64,000 bases of DNA from Lumnitzera littorea. Lineage: Eukaryota; Streptophyta; Magnoliopsida; Myrtales; Combretaceae. The DNA lies in the NCBI GenBank assembly GCA_024138015.1, contig JAMXBB010000008.1:8920367-8984366 (forward strand), given 5' to 3'. How positions within the stretch are numbered: position 1 is the stretch's first letter; the number at the start of each line of letters is the position of its first letter. This document shows, in pieces, positions 36,936 through 48,330 of the stretch. The notes beneath the pieces were generated by a model, which saw nothing but the letters and a program-made list of their open reading frames with translations, had not been told where the DNA came from and did not search any database. The translations under genes were made by a program, and so were the position numbers.

Positions 36936-38268
36936 ATGGCTGAAGCTGGAAATGGGAGTAGTCAGGGAGGAACTGAAGGAAATCAATCCACTACGAGCAC
37001 CATCACCACCAAGAGAATAAAATAGACAAGATTTACCTCCACCTCCTTCACAAAAGAATATGCCTATTGGAAAAATACTTGCCAGTATGCATACGATGAT
37101 GAGACAGCAAGGAATGTTGATTCAACATCTTCTAACTGGTAGTAATGTGGGAAATAAGAGACCTCAAGAAGTTGAATAACGAATGGAGCAACCTCAAGAG
37201 GTAAATAAACTTCCTGAGTTTATAAAGGCCAACTGTTACTTTGAAGGGGAGATGGGTAGGCCAGATATAGCTGACGATTGGTTAGCCCAAATCGAACGAA
37301 GTTTTGAGGCTTTCAGAGTCCCTAAATCTCAAAAGTTATCTTATGGTACGTTTATGTTAAAGTTAGCTGCGAGAGTATGGTGGGATTAGAGAGCAAGGCA
37401 ACTCGGAAATAACATTGATTGGCAACAATTTAAGGAGGAATTCAAGAAGGAGTATTTTCCTCATAGTGTTCAAAACAGAATGGTGCGAGATTTGTTTGAA
37501 CTGAAGAAGGGATGTATAAGTGTAACCTAGTATGAGACTGAGTTCAATAGATTGTTACAATACGTACCTGGCTCATACCGAGATAATGTTGAGTTGAAGA
37601 AAGATTTATTCCTTATTGGATTTGACCCCGTAATGTATTGCAAGCTGTTGGATTATGGTTTTACCACTTACAATGAAGTGGTAGATAAGGCAAGACAATT
37701 GGAAGATAATTGTATGAGGATGCAAGCAATGTGGAGTCAAAAGATCAACAGAGGATATCGACTAGGTCCATCATTTAAGAGATCATATCCTAGTGCCGCT
37801 AGTAGCAGTTTTAGACAGAAGAGAAGGAGACCAGTAACTTTGGCTAGTAACCCAGCGCAGTCAATACCGAGTTTGAGCTTTTATGACAAAGATGGTAATG
37901 TCAAATGCTGGAAGTGTGGTGCAAATTATTTTCTGAGGAATTGTGCTCAGCTTAAGGGGAAATGTTTTATATGTGGAGATCCAAACCATGTGCTGAAGGC
38001 ATGCCCTAGGATGAAATTAGTAAAGTGTAATAAATGTGGTAGAAAGGGCCATTTCTCTAGATACTGTCCACAGTTTGTATAAGGAGCTAAGCGAACAGAA
38101 AGTGTTGATAACACCACTGTACCTGCTCATATCTTTACTCTGGAGGATATGAAAATTGAGGAGAATGAGGATTTCTCAGATTTTATGGAGGAGTACTACC
38201 ATGATGATGTCGAGGAGATCATAGGAGTTGAAGAAGAAAATGATGAAGGATTGATAACTGGTACATAC
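36936..38268 (+). pseudogene. Element D gag with three zinc knuckles and protease start
   Basis: The first ATG is at 36936; after a frame change the main frame covers 37060-38268. The Ty3/gypsy capsid domain (KLPEFIKANCYFEGEMGRPD, DDWLAQIERSFEAFR, LKLAARVWWD; FKKEYFP) is followed by three consecutive CCHC motifs (37909-38073). The first is damaged (CWKCGANYFLRNC, one residue short and lacking its His); the second (CFICGDPNHVLKAC) and third (CNKCGRKGHFSRYC) are intact. The end, after an acidic stretch, is the first residues of the protease (EGLITGTYLE), where a deletion begins. Two in-frame stops (37387, 37528) remain. Confidence 0.85.
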
Positions 38269-38626
38269 TTAGAAACGGTTTGGTTCAAGGGGAAAACTAA
38301 GCTCACGATACATTGGTCCATTTGAAGTGTTGGAGAAAGTTGGCAATGTATCGTACCGAATAGCTTTACCTCCAAGTCTATCAGGCTATCATAATGTATT
38401 CCATGTATTCATGTTAAGAAGATTCATTAAAAACCCGAATGCGATAATGGAAATAAAACCAGTGGAGTTAACGAGAAATTTTCAATTGGTGAGACAACTC
38501 ATAAAAATATTTGATAGTCGGGTTCAGAAGTTAAAGAATCGAGATATGGAGTACGCGAAGATTCAATGGAATGAAGGTCCAGACTTGGAGATGACTTGGG
38601 AACCAAAAGCTGCAATAATGGAGTAG
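38269..38626 (+). pseudogene. Element D integrase C-terminus and chromodomain
   Basis: From 38275 the frame reads RFGSRGKLSSRYIGPFEVLEKVG, the conserved end of plant chromovirus integrase. It continues with SYRIALPPSLSGYHNVFHVFMLRRF and a chromodomain (IFDSRVQKLKNRDMEYAKIQW, then DLEMTWE) to a stop at 38624. Protease, RT, RNase H and most of integrase are missing: the protease start and integrase end are joined at about 38270. The chromodomain places the element among chromoviruses, which target heterochromatin through histone marks (family knowledge). Confidence 0.9.
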
Positions 38627-38734
38627 TATCCATGACTTTTCTAATTTCCAGGTTAGTAAAAGTATGCAAGTTATTATATTTAGTCATTTAAGTGTAAATT
38701 AGATATACAGAAGTTTTGAGGACAAAACTTTTTT

Positions 38735-38749
38735 GAAGGGGGGTGGAAT
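38735..38749 (+). other. Polypurine tract of element D
   Basis: GAAGGGGGGTGGAAT directly before the 3' LTR, the expected site for plus-strand priming. Confidence 0.85.
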
Positions 38750-41625
38750 TGTAAGCCCTAAAGCCAAGCCAAGTAACCGTAGGATTGAACTTAGAACCCA
38801 AGGTTTAGGACGATCGGTTAAAGGATCCGATCAAACTTAAATTATAAACTATTGAGAGAAATATTAGTAAAAATGACCCCGTAAACTTAAATTTGAGAAA
38901 ATAAGTAGTAAAATAGGAGTCTATAAAATTTTCAAATTTTAAGCGTAATAATTTCTAATTACCGAAAAGGCGAAAAGTGTAATCTAATAACTAATAAATT
39001 ACTAGAGATAGATTATATGTATACTAAAAATTTTAGAATAACCAAAATAATAATTAGGAATGTTTACGTGTACTCTACATGTATTTACGTGTAGATAAAA
39101 ATACGCTAAATTACCTAAATTGGCCAAAAATTAAGTAAATAATTAAAGAAAATTATAAATTAATTATCGAAAAATCAGAAGAGGATAAGATGATCCAAAT
39201 CAAGTCGTGGCAGGTTAAGATCTGTAAAAGAAAAATCTACCAATTAAAATTAGAATACATAAAAGCCAAAAATCAAGGAAAATGGGTAAAATCTTGTCAA
39301 ATTAATGCATAATAATTACAAAAATCATCTATAAATAGGGGAAAAATTTCTAGAAGTCATTTGGACAGTTTAACATTAGAGAAAAATAGGAAAACTGAAA
39401 AAATCGAGAGAAAAAAAAAAAGAAAAGGAAACTGTACAAATTCGTATAGTGAGAGAAACCCACATCTAACCACCACCTTATACTAGACCCACCGTCTGGG
39501 TTGGCCAACAACCTTAGACTGGGTTTGAACGGCCAGAAAGCTTCGAACCGGTTAGTCCCTTATTTACCCTGATTTTGAATAATTTTGTAAAATTAGTTAT
39601 TTTGCCTAGAAAATTATGAAACTTGTTATTCTGAGGTTTTATTGTATGTAGATTTAGGGAAAAATATTTATTTAGTTTAATTATGTCTGAAAATATGGGG
39701 TTCTTAACAAATTGTTCAAAATCGAGCATGATTAGAACAGAAAATAAATAGGCTTAGGAGTGTAGTTTGGAACTCAATTTTTTTTTCTGTAGGATGCTCA
39801 TATGATATAGAACAATGCTATGAAGCCATTTTTTTAAAATTAATTTTCGAAATTTTTAAGTTAATTTTTAGCCCTAAAATGATGCAAAAATTGGGTGATT
39901 TGGGGTTAATTAGGTGATTAAGATGTTAATTAATAATTTATATATTAATTAGATGTTTAGAGATGTTAATCTCTGAGGTGGAACCCTAATCCTAGCCTTT
40001 GGAGTATTAAGTATGGTTAATTTAGGACATTAGGTAATTAAGATAAGAAATTAGTAATATGTGAAATTGTAAATTAATAAATCTAAAAAATAGAGTTATT
40101 TAGATAATATTATAATAGAAATCAGAAAAATAATAAATTTGAAATAACATTTAATTTTAAGTAAATGTCTCAAAATGTAAGATTTTCACATATCGGGAAT
40201 AAATCCGATACTGCAATTAGGGTTAGCGTGTACCGAATAGTTTAGAATACCAAATTACGACCCAATAGGATATTTGGACACTCGAGCTTAATGTGATTAA
40301 TTTCACATTAGGATTCGAGCATATTTAAGGCTTAGGAATCAAAATTTAAAATCTCATTTAGGATTTGAACACCGAAATAGAGTACAACGAATCATTAGGA
40401 CATAATGGGTATACACGGAAAAAATGAGTTAAAATATAACTTAGAATATGAAATCATAAATTATAAGTACTAAAAAGACCTATTTGTATTATAGGATACC
40501 CAGAGACACATCAGCTTGCAATTAAGGGATCGAGCGATCGAGCAATTCCACGCAAGTTGGGTTATTGCTTATTGTAATAGAGTACTAGTTTTGTAATACT
40601 CGGAGACTTAGGCTTGTATATGATTGTGATTGTAAGTAGTTTACGTATGTGTTTGATGTATCTGAATTCGTGCTGAAATTTGTATTGTGAGTGATTTTGT
40701 GACTGAATGAATTGGTATGAAATTGTTTTGAACACCCTAAACGGAATTTAATCTTAGTCGACCCTAATAACAAAAAATCTCATGCATTGCAACCCGTTAG
40801 GGGATCATAGAATTCTCCAACCAAATATCGACCACTTCGAAAGGGATAGCGCAGGATTGCAAAATGGTCCCTTCTTCATCCTTAATCGAACTAAGTGACA
40901 GGAGAGGAAGTTGTGGCGAGGGTGAAGTCAATGGTTTGAAGGTAGTCATGGGAGGAGCAAGGTCTCTATTGCACAAGCCTGGGTTTGGTTGTGAGCTGCT
41001 GCATAACATGAAACTCTTCAACTCGGATTGGAGCGGGTGAAATTGCTCTGATTTCACAATGGATTGGACTACGTTGTGCGATGACACTTGATTATTGCAT
41101 TGCATGAAAATAATTGTTTGATAACCCTGTCTGTACTTGTATGCATTCATGAGTCTCCAATTCAACTTACTGAGCAGTAGTTGCTCATACCCTTATAGAT
41201 CATTTTGTAAGTTCTGATTTCTGAACACTTCAAGTACTATGCCGCTCTACAATTACTTAGAGATTAGTCCTTTGAAGTCAGGGGTGTGAGGATCAAGTTA
41301 CTTAGCATAATGTGTAACTAGAGTGACCTTATAGTTAGGGATGAAAGACTGATAGTTATTATGTAATCTAGTGAATTGTTATGTTTATGTAAAACTTCCT
41401 GGGGAGCTCTATGGACTTATATATATAATTATATATGTTTATTAGAAATTTGTAATATTTATCATAATTGTAGTATAACTGTTATTCGGACTGTTTACTT
41501 CAAAGCGAGGAGTCGTCGACGCCTTGTGTAGATCATGTCTATAGTAGGCGCTGTGAGGCCAGTTACTATCATAGAATGGTTTACACGGCGGGACTGTTGC
41601 GACTCTGCGATTTCAGGGCGTAACA
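38750..41625 (+). mobile_element. 3' LTR of element D
   Basis: 2876 bases, clearly homologous to 32456-35343 throughout, with point differences and small indels (for example a 27-base block before the GATCGGTT motif near 38790, absent from the 5' LTR). It keeps an intact TATA box CTATAAATAGGG at 39329-39340. It ends GGGCGTAACA, followed by the TATGT target duplication. Confidence 0.95.
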
Positions 41626-41900
41626 TATGTTCGCTAGGTATTGTACCAGGTTATATTTATGCCTCTTTTCATCATATCTCATTAGTATTTGTTTGGATGA
41701 ACCACCGCCTCAAGCAATTTATTGCTATATTCTATTTATTCCTACCTTCTCGGGATGCTTCGACCTTAAGTGCTTGTTAAGGGTATCATATTTCTCTTTC
41801 GTTTTCTATGAGTAACTTACGTTGCAATAGTTGCAAAATACCCTCAAGTTCCCCCTTTCGTCTATACCTTTATGGAAATGAATTGTAAAAATATTAGACT
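41626..41900 (-). pseudogene. hAT transposase N-terminus with BED zinc finger
   Basis: On the minus strand, 41838 to 41755 encodes CNYC and, 20 residues on, HLRSKH: the C-x2-C...H-x4-H pattern of a BED-type DNA-binding finger that recognises the transposon ends. One stop lies between them. Downstream text KYNLVQYLANM reaches the retrotransposon target site at 41626, and the matching continuation (YLSFN) starts at 32455. Removing element D therefore restores a continuous reading through the insertion point. The start codon is not identified. Confidence 0.8.
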
Positions 41901-43149
41901 GACCAAGTTTAGGGGGCTTACTTGAGTCGGATGGTCTCGAATTGCTACGCTCACATTATCTCATATGTTGCTCTTTTTTTTGGGAATAATTTTTATGTGG
42001 TCCTTCTCATCCTCGAACATGTTTACGGGGTAACTCATCTATGGGGGTTCAAATCTCGCGAGTTATGCAAAGACACTCATATAAGGAGGTTCGAATCTAA
42101 CATGACATTCAGGGATACTTATGCGTGGAAGTTTGAAATCGAGAGGTGGTGTACCCCAGTAACTCATACATTGATATTTAACATCAAAGTCAGGAGGTGG
42201 TGTACCTCAATTACTTGTGTGATGAGGTTTTACATCAAAGCCTAGAGGTAGTGTAAATTTTTTTTCTACGTTCTCAATCATATCGTGTGTCCTCTTCTCA
42301 TTTAAGTCATACTTGGTATCCAGATACACCTAAACGTCCTTAAACCGTAGTGGCGTAGACGATGTATTGGAAATTCCAACGCTCTTACCCTTACTTTACC
42401 ATCAGATGATGAATTGTGTTTTTTACTAGAAAAGGGATGGCGCATAAATTTTTCCATTGGTATAAATATTTATGAGTGAAAGACAGAAATAATAGATAAG
42501 AGAAAATGAATCGGAAATTATATGGTGGATATGTCTATGTTAGCGTTATTTGCTAATGTAAATTGTTTTGTATAGTAGAGTGGAGAATTACGTACAGAAA
42601 TTTGTGGTTAGTAAAAGGAAATATTTTTAATAACGTTTCACAACTGAAAAAAATTTGAAGGCAATATGGTTGGAATTGGAAAAATTTAATTAGTTTGTAG
42701 AATAAGTATTGCTATTAGGCTTAAAGCTATTATTTATAAGGACCGAGGAATGTGTAAATGTGCTGTTTGAATTTTGAAATTTAAAATTTTAAGCGGTTCA
42801 ATGTTGCAAATTTTATAATGCAAATTTAAATTTTTTAGCGCATGCGCTGAAAGTAAAATTTACAGATAGAGGACACTAGATAGGGGATAAAGGTCTTTTG
42901 GGGGGGTGGGGTAAGGAGTAGACTGACCATTTTTTTTTTGTTTTGTTTTTTGTTTTTTTTTTTTTTTTTTTTTTTTTTTACATTGAGCCGGTTCTTGAAT
43001 TGTCGAGTTGAACCAGTGGTTCTCTTAGACAGTTTGGCCGTGCCACTAATGGGCTGAGCTGGTTCAAGGCCTGCCCGAGTTGGTTCAAGGCCTACCCAAG
43101 CTGGTTTCGGATTGATTTATAGTTCGGAATCAGCCCTTACTTAGGTCTA
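41901..43149. other. 5' part of the hAT element, non-coding
   Basis: Upstream region of the transposase gene (minus strand). It holds three loosely repeated GAGGTTCGAATCT/GGTGGTGTACC segments at 42040-42250, a G run at 42900, a long T tract at 42935-42980 and GGTTCAA subterminal repeats from 42985 to the end. Confidence 0.6.
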
Positions 43150-43157
43150 TATCTATC

Positions 43158-43484
43158 CTCAACTTTTATCTGATATCAAATTTGTACAATGGTACCAGCT
43201 TGCATAATCATTATAGCTAAACAAATACTTAGTATGTAAATACGGTTATATTTAGACACATGGACCATGGTAGTAATAATAAATAGTTTTTTAAGAATTA
43301 TCATTCATCTATAATACATATTTGCCATGTATTCAAGTATGACAACACACATGATGTATACTATTTAAAGTAAAGCTAAACCACAAACAATGTACCGTCC
43401 GGAAAATCCATCCTTAACCTTTATCTAATATCAAATTTGCAAAACGGGACACGCCTGCATAATCATTATAGCAAAACAAACATG
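43158..43484. repeat. Rest of first copy and second copy of the ~255-bp tandem repeat
   Basis: 43158-43229 (CTCAACTTTTATCTGATATC...) completes the first copy started at 29872. 43230-43484 is the second, uninterrupted copy, with CCATCCTTAACCTTTATCTA at 43408 spanning the site where the hAT entered the first copy. Confidence 0.85.
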
Positions 43485-44051
43485 ATAAACTTATGATGAT
43501 ATTGATGCAAAAAACATAGGCTATGCTGTTTGATTACGTTGCATGAGAAAGAGGACGACGAAGTCACTATTTTATTCGTTCATTAAGCAAAGAATGTCAT
43601 TCGTCCGATTAAGTAAATTTAAAAGTGGAACGAAGAATTAGAATAATGTTTAAGTCTTTGTCTAAACTTTTGACTATTTTATAATTATGCATTTGAATAT
43701 TGAAGTTGCTATTAGTATTTTTCTTTGTCAATTTTACAACCTTAGAGTTTCGCTTATATTCCTCAACTGGTGAGAATCTATCCTAATATTTATTCAAAAA
43801 TTATAGAGACAGTAAACTTTATAAACTAAATCGAATAAAACTTTTTGATAGTGATTCTTCATCACTTTGCGTTGTCATCGAAACCCCCATTTAGACATTC
43901 CAGAGAACCAAGGATCTTCCTTCACATAGGCGAAGAAACAAGCTGACTGTTTTCTCATATCATAGTAGGAACGTTCGGGATAAGCTAGAATTATGGGTAA
44001 AGAAGAGAGAGTTGATAATTAAATGGAGTAGAAGAATGGAATTGGAAAACG
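43485..44051. other. Intergenic stretch before the tRNA
   Basis: AT-rich with no reading frame or repeat recognised. It would hold the 3' flank of the minus-strand tRNA gene. Confidence 0.5.
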
Positions 44052-44124
44052 TGGAGATGCGGGGTATCGATCCCCGTACCTCTCGCATGCTAAGCGAGCG
44101 CTCTACCATCTGAGCTACATCCCC
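44052..44124 (-). tRNA. tRNA-Ala (anticodon AGC)
   Basis: The minus strand gives a 73-nt cloverleaf. Acceptor stem GGGGATG/CATCTCC includes a G3:U70 wobble pair, the main alanine identity element. The D arm is GCTCAGATGGTAGAGC, the anticodon stem CTCGC/GCGAG holds loop TTAGCAT with anticodon AGC (read as IGC), and the T arm is CGGGG/CCCCG around ATCGATA. A discriminator A ends it; CCA is not encoded, as in nuclear genes. The A box (TAGCTCAGATGG) and B box (GGGGATCGATACC, close to GGTTCGANTCC) of the RNA polymerase III promoter are present. No intron. It appears intact, although the B box is not the strict consensus. Confidence 0.95.
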
Positions 44125-45299
44125 ATGCTGAGTCATTTAGTTAAAATATTAAGTTAATAGGTCATGTTTTCCATAATTGATATGTTTAAAAAAGGTACGA
44201 AAAAATTGCAGGATTAATATGAGTGGATCATGACGTTGACATTTTACTATAATAATAATGTACCAAAAATAATCTGAGTGGATAGTTTCGGGGTTGGGTA
44301 TTTATTTTACCTTTGAAAGAATTTGGCAATTACCCTCTCAAATATTTTTGCAATGCTGATGGGTCTATTTCGTGGGATCAAAAAGTATAAATTTTCTTAC
44401 AAAAATGTCTTAGTCTTTGATAATATACATATATATATATATTTACATAGGTTTTTTTCCATCGTAATGGTTCAATTTAATAAAATCAAAAGTAAAAAAT
44501 CTTAGGAAAAGTCCCTTAGAGGTTAAAAGGTATCTTACCCATCCATAAACTATCCTTAATATAATAATTTTAGTTTTAGTTTTTCTTCTTTCTTCCTGAA
44601 AACAAGTGATTCCACCAACCAATTGTCAGGTATATACGAAGTATATAAAGGCTTTACAGCAATATCACTTATCTTAACAATCGACAATTTTTCTTCCAAT
44701 CACCTCTTAAGAAATCACCCTTTTATATAGTTTATACATCATTGGTTATAACTTTTCTTCTAATATCGTAATTGTAATTGCATGTCTTTCTCCTTCTTCC
44801 AATTACATATCATAGCTAACATAAAATACGTAAAATATCAAAACCCGTATTCATATACATATTCGTTAAAATAGATAGGTTAAATATTATGATTTAAAAA
44901 ATTAAAGCAATCAAAAACTTAAAAGTATTAACCATGGGGTTGAATCATACAAATACAGTACAATGTCTATTGATAAGATTGTAAACAAATACACAAAACA
45001 AATAAAAACCCATCAACGTTTTATTTAACCCCAAAACTTGGTCTTCTCCTTCTGCATCTAGAACCATCATCAACTTCCTCGCTTCTCAGGAAAATCTTCA
45101 AACTTGTCTCCATCTTCTTCTCTCTTCGCCCCTAAACTACTTTGAATTTCAAGTGTGCCGTGAAACGTAAAATTATATGGATTTGGATACTTTCGATTTC
45201 TCTGTTCTCAATTTTTCTAAATTTATAAATTAATTATTGAGATTACCTAATTTTCTGGAATATATTATAATGTTATAACAATGGACAAAGCAATTAACG
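44125..45299. other. Intergenic stretch
   Basis: Apart from a (TA)n tract near 44425 and a CT-rich patch at 45040-45130, nothing is recognised. Confidence 0.5.
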
Positions 45300-45600
45300 A
45301 GATCTCACAATATATTTTTGCATCAATGGGAATGCCATGAATCCCGCCGCGAGAAGAAGAAGAGTGGCATCGACATGACCCGGCTTAGTTGTTTCCCTTC
45401 AAGATTTTTGCACAGGATTAAAATGCATGATGATGCTATAGATGTGAAGATGCACAACTTGGAGGACAAGACGAACCACCCACTGCTGTCTAATGGGATC
45501 AGGGGCGGCGTCACTAGGGCTATATAGCAGCCTGATATGAATACAATAGCTAGAATTATTGATGCTGTTCGTGTTTGCATCTTTAAAGATTTTCAGTAAA
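45300..45600 (+). other. Unrecognised coding-like fragment
   Basis: More GC-rich than its surroundings. The plus strand reads from 45318 for 69 codons (DMTRLSCFPSRFLHRIK; DVKMHNLEDKTNHPLL; GGVTRAI), meets TAG at 45525, then continues in the same frame (QPDMNTIARIIDAVRVCIFKDFQ) to a TAA near 45598. Reading through one TAG in the context CAG-to-TAG gives about 94 codons. I do not recognise the protein. It could be a captured gene fragment. The overlapping minus-strand frames are shadows. Confidence 0.35.
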
Positions 45601-46562
45601 GAAACAATCAAGTTTAAGATACAAGATCTTTCACATTATAGTACGTGTTCTCCAAGTTGAAGTGGTTCAGGCGGGAGTGGGGTGAAGGCGTTCATATATA
45701 AACAAAAGGGATAACCAAGAACTCTAAGACCCGATCACTTTTTATGCGAAAGACCGTACGTAAGCACACAACTTGTGGTCTGTCCTTTCCAGTTCTTCCC
45801 TAAGCAGTGATTTCATAGGCCCCGAAGGTTAATCGTACTCTAAGTTCAGCGTATCATTTCTGGGTCGAATGGAACTTATTGGCATAGGATAACTTTTTCT
45901 CATCACTAAGTCATTACAAACAAACTTAAAGTGGCTATGGAATCAAAATTGTGGGTTTTCAAGGCTGTGTTTGTTCTGTTTACACGGAGCATGTAACTTA
46001 ATGTAGTACAAATAATGATCTTGGGCATTTGGGTTTTAGTTTATTCAATACCAAACTTATATTATTTGTATTAAGATGAGCCCATGGTATTTTAAAATAT
46101 TTCTTTGGGTGGAATAGTATTTCTCTATTTCATGGGATTGTTGCCTATTTTTCTAATTTATTAGGTTTGATTTGGCATGTGTTCAATTTGAGAAAAGGCA
46201 TTCCATATACTTAATATTTGAATCATAAAATTATTACCTTTTTAAAGTTGGTGTCATGCCTTTTCTTGTAATTTATTTTGATGGTTTCACTCTATCATAA
46301 AACTAAAATATGGTTTAACGCCATACTATTCCTTTTGCTTGCATAATTCCTCCAAGAACTTAAATCTATTGGTTTAAGGAGTTTTTAAAAAAAAAAGGAA
46401 AAGAAAAAGAAAAAAGAAAAACATTTCTCTTGTGGTGTGAAGGCCATTTACAATCTATTGGTTGTACTGAAGCCATCTTAAATCCTTTCCTTCTATGTAG
46501 ATCATTTGATTTATAGGAAAAAAGAATACTTTCTTTTACCTTATGGCAATCTTATTAGCATA
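45601..46562. other. Intergenic stretch
   Basis: No gene recognised. An A/G-rich tract lies at 46386-46420. Confidence 0.5.
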
Positions 46563-47130
46563 TGATATGAATCAGTAGAGAGAGTTACAATGGAATAGAA
46601 GACAACTAAAGAGAACTACTAAAATACCTCAATATTTGAGTTTGAATAGTTGCATTTGAGGGGGTTACATAAATGTTGTTACAACTACTAATAGTTTATT
46701 GTTACAAAGTAGTTAGCATGCATAACAGAATAAACTGTAAATAGAAAAGAAATAAGGATGTATACAAATCTAAGGGATATCATCTCTTTACCCAAAGAGT
46801 TGTTTTAGGAGTTGCATATGAGACTCAAACTTCGAAGACTTGACCTTCAATTTTTTACTTTCACAACTTACCACTGTACCTTACAAGAAAATCATGCAAC
46901 CCTTGTACTAGTATCATTGCATAAGAAAGATCCATTAAGAAATTAGAAAAACAATTTAAAGGAATTGTTAATCATTGGAAACCTAAGATTGAAAAGCAAA
47001 AAAAGTGACAGAAAGAGAGGGAAGAAGAGAGGCATACCTTTGTTTTCACGAAGATTCTAAGGAGTGTTAAGGGTATTGGTGTTTTTTCTTTTATTAAGGA
47101 GTGGGTTAAGCATCCCAAGCAGGCGTAACA
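46563..47130 (+). mobile_element. 5' LTR of chromodomain Ty3/gypsy element E
   Basis: 568 bases, TGATATGAATCAG to GGCGTAACA, matching 51598-52128. GCATA before (46558-46562) and GTATA after the element (52129-52133) form a 5-bp target duplication with one C/T difference. Where the 3' LTR has a TATA box, this copy reads ATAGAAAAGAAATAAGG (46741), so its promoter is damaged. Confidence 0.9.
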
Positions 47131-47146
47131 TTCGGTGCTTTCATTG
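47131..47146 (+). other. Candidate primer-binding site of element E
   Basis: TTCGGTGCTTTCATTG directly follows the LTR. GGTGCTTTCATTG is a sequence found after the 5' LTR in other plant Ty3/gypsy elements, from memory of the family. I cannot name the tRNA. Confidence 0.45.
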
Positions 47147-47209
47147 AATTTGCAGAATTACTATTATAGCTAATAACATAAGAAATTTCACATAATTATA
47201 GGAAGCGAT

Positions 47210-48330
47210 TCATTTTTATACAAGTAGAATGGAGTGAAGGAAGAAAATAATAAGCAAACAAATGCAAGAGTGGACAAGGTAGAGCATTCTATGGAGGAGA
47301 TGATTGCAAATATAAAGATTTTGCTGCAAGCTTTGAATGTTATCACTGAAGATTAGAATGGTAATGTGAGACAGAGGCAACAAATAGAGAATTCATCAAC
47401 TTCTCAAGTTAATGTAGGGGAGTCGCAATCTTTTGTTTGCAACATCTAGTTAGAAATACCAAAATTCAATGGTCAAGATCTAGATGGATTGATTTCCAAA
47501 GTAACTCAAATTTTTAACTATCATGAGGTGTCAGATCAAGAAAGATTAAAATGGCATCATTTTCCATGGAAGGTGATGTATTGAGTTAATTTTAGTAAAT
47601 TTCTTGAAGTGTTTTTTTTTTTTTTTATCTACATGGCAAGCTTTTCTAAAAGCTTTAAAATCAAGATTCAGCCCATCTATGTTCAAAGATTATCAAGATA
47701 AGCTTTCGAAGTTAATGTAAACAATTACTATGAAGGCATATCAAAGTGCATTTTAATCTTTGTTAAATCATATATATGGTTTATTTGAAAGTTTTCTTCA
47801 AAGTTGCTTTATTTTTAGGTTAGAACTAAAGATACAAGCATAAGTAATATTAGCTCAACCTACCTCTTTATTAAAAGCCATGAGCCTTACCAAGTTGCAT
47901 GAGTCTAAGTTGTAGCATCTTGCAAGCATTAATTCTTTTCAACTACTCAAGCCAAATCTTATTGCTTTCAAATCAGCATCATCATCTTCCTTTTTCAAAG
48001 CCATTTGTATCCAACCCTTTTCTTTCAAACCTACTAAATAAAACACAGTTATTACCTATCAAAACAAACATTGCATCATCTACAAATTTTCCTCAAAATA
48101 TTAAATCCTTACCTATTAAGAAGATGGCATTAGCGGAATTAGCATTGAGAGAGATAAAGGCTTATATTATAATTGTGATGAAAAATTTCATAGAGGTCAT
48201 GTACATAAGGCCAAATTCTTGATGATGATTCAATTCAAAGAGGTTGAGGAAGAAGAGGAAGCTGTATAGATTCAAGAAGATGGGTATGTGGATGAAATGA
48301 TAGAACAACATGTGGCAAAAGAAGACGATG
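47210..48330 (+). pseudogene. Element E gag
   Basis: Capsid text in broken frames: LEIPKFNGQDLDGLISKVTQ, FNYHEVSDQERLKW, TWQAFLKALKSRFSPSMFKD, and SLTKLHESKL. This is the gag type of small chromoviruses. Many stops, a T-run frameshift at about 47610, and no clear zinc knuckle. Acidic text follows (EEEEEAV, 48240-48340). Confidence 0.8.

Larger units (their letters stand above)
30063..43149 (-). mobile_element. hAT-superfamily DNA transposon, interrupted by a chromovirus
   Basis: The ends are inverted: TAGACCTAGG at 30063 and TAGACCTAAG on the minus strand from 43149. The flanking 8 bases, GATCCATC (30055-30062) and TATCTATC (43150-43157), agree at six positions, the length expected for an hAT target duplication. 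Subterminal regions at both ends repeat GGTTCAA/TTGAACC words. The encoded transposase (minus strand) has hAT domains. Without the 9.2-kb retrotransposon the element is about 3.9 kb, a normal autonomous hAT size. Confidence 0.9.
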
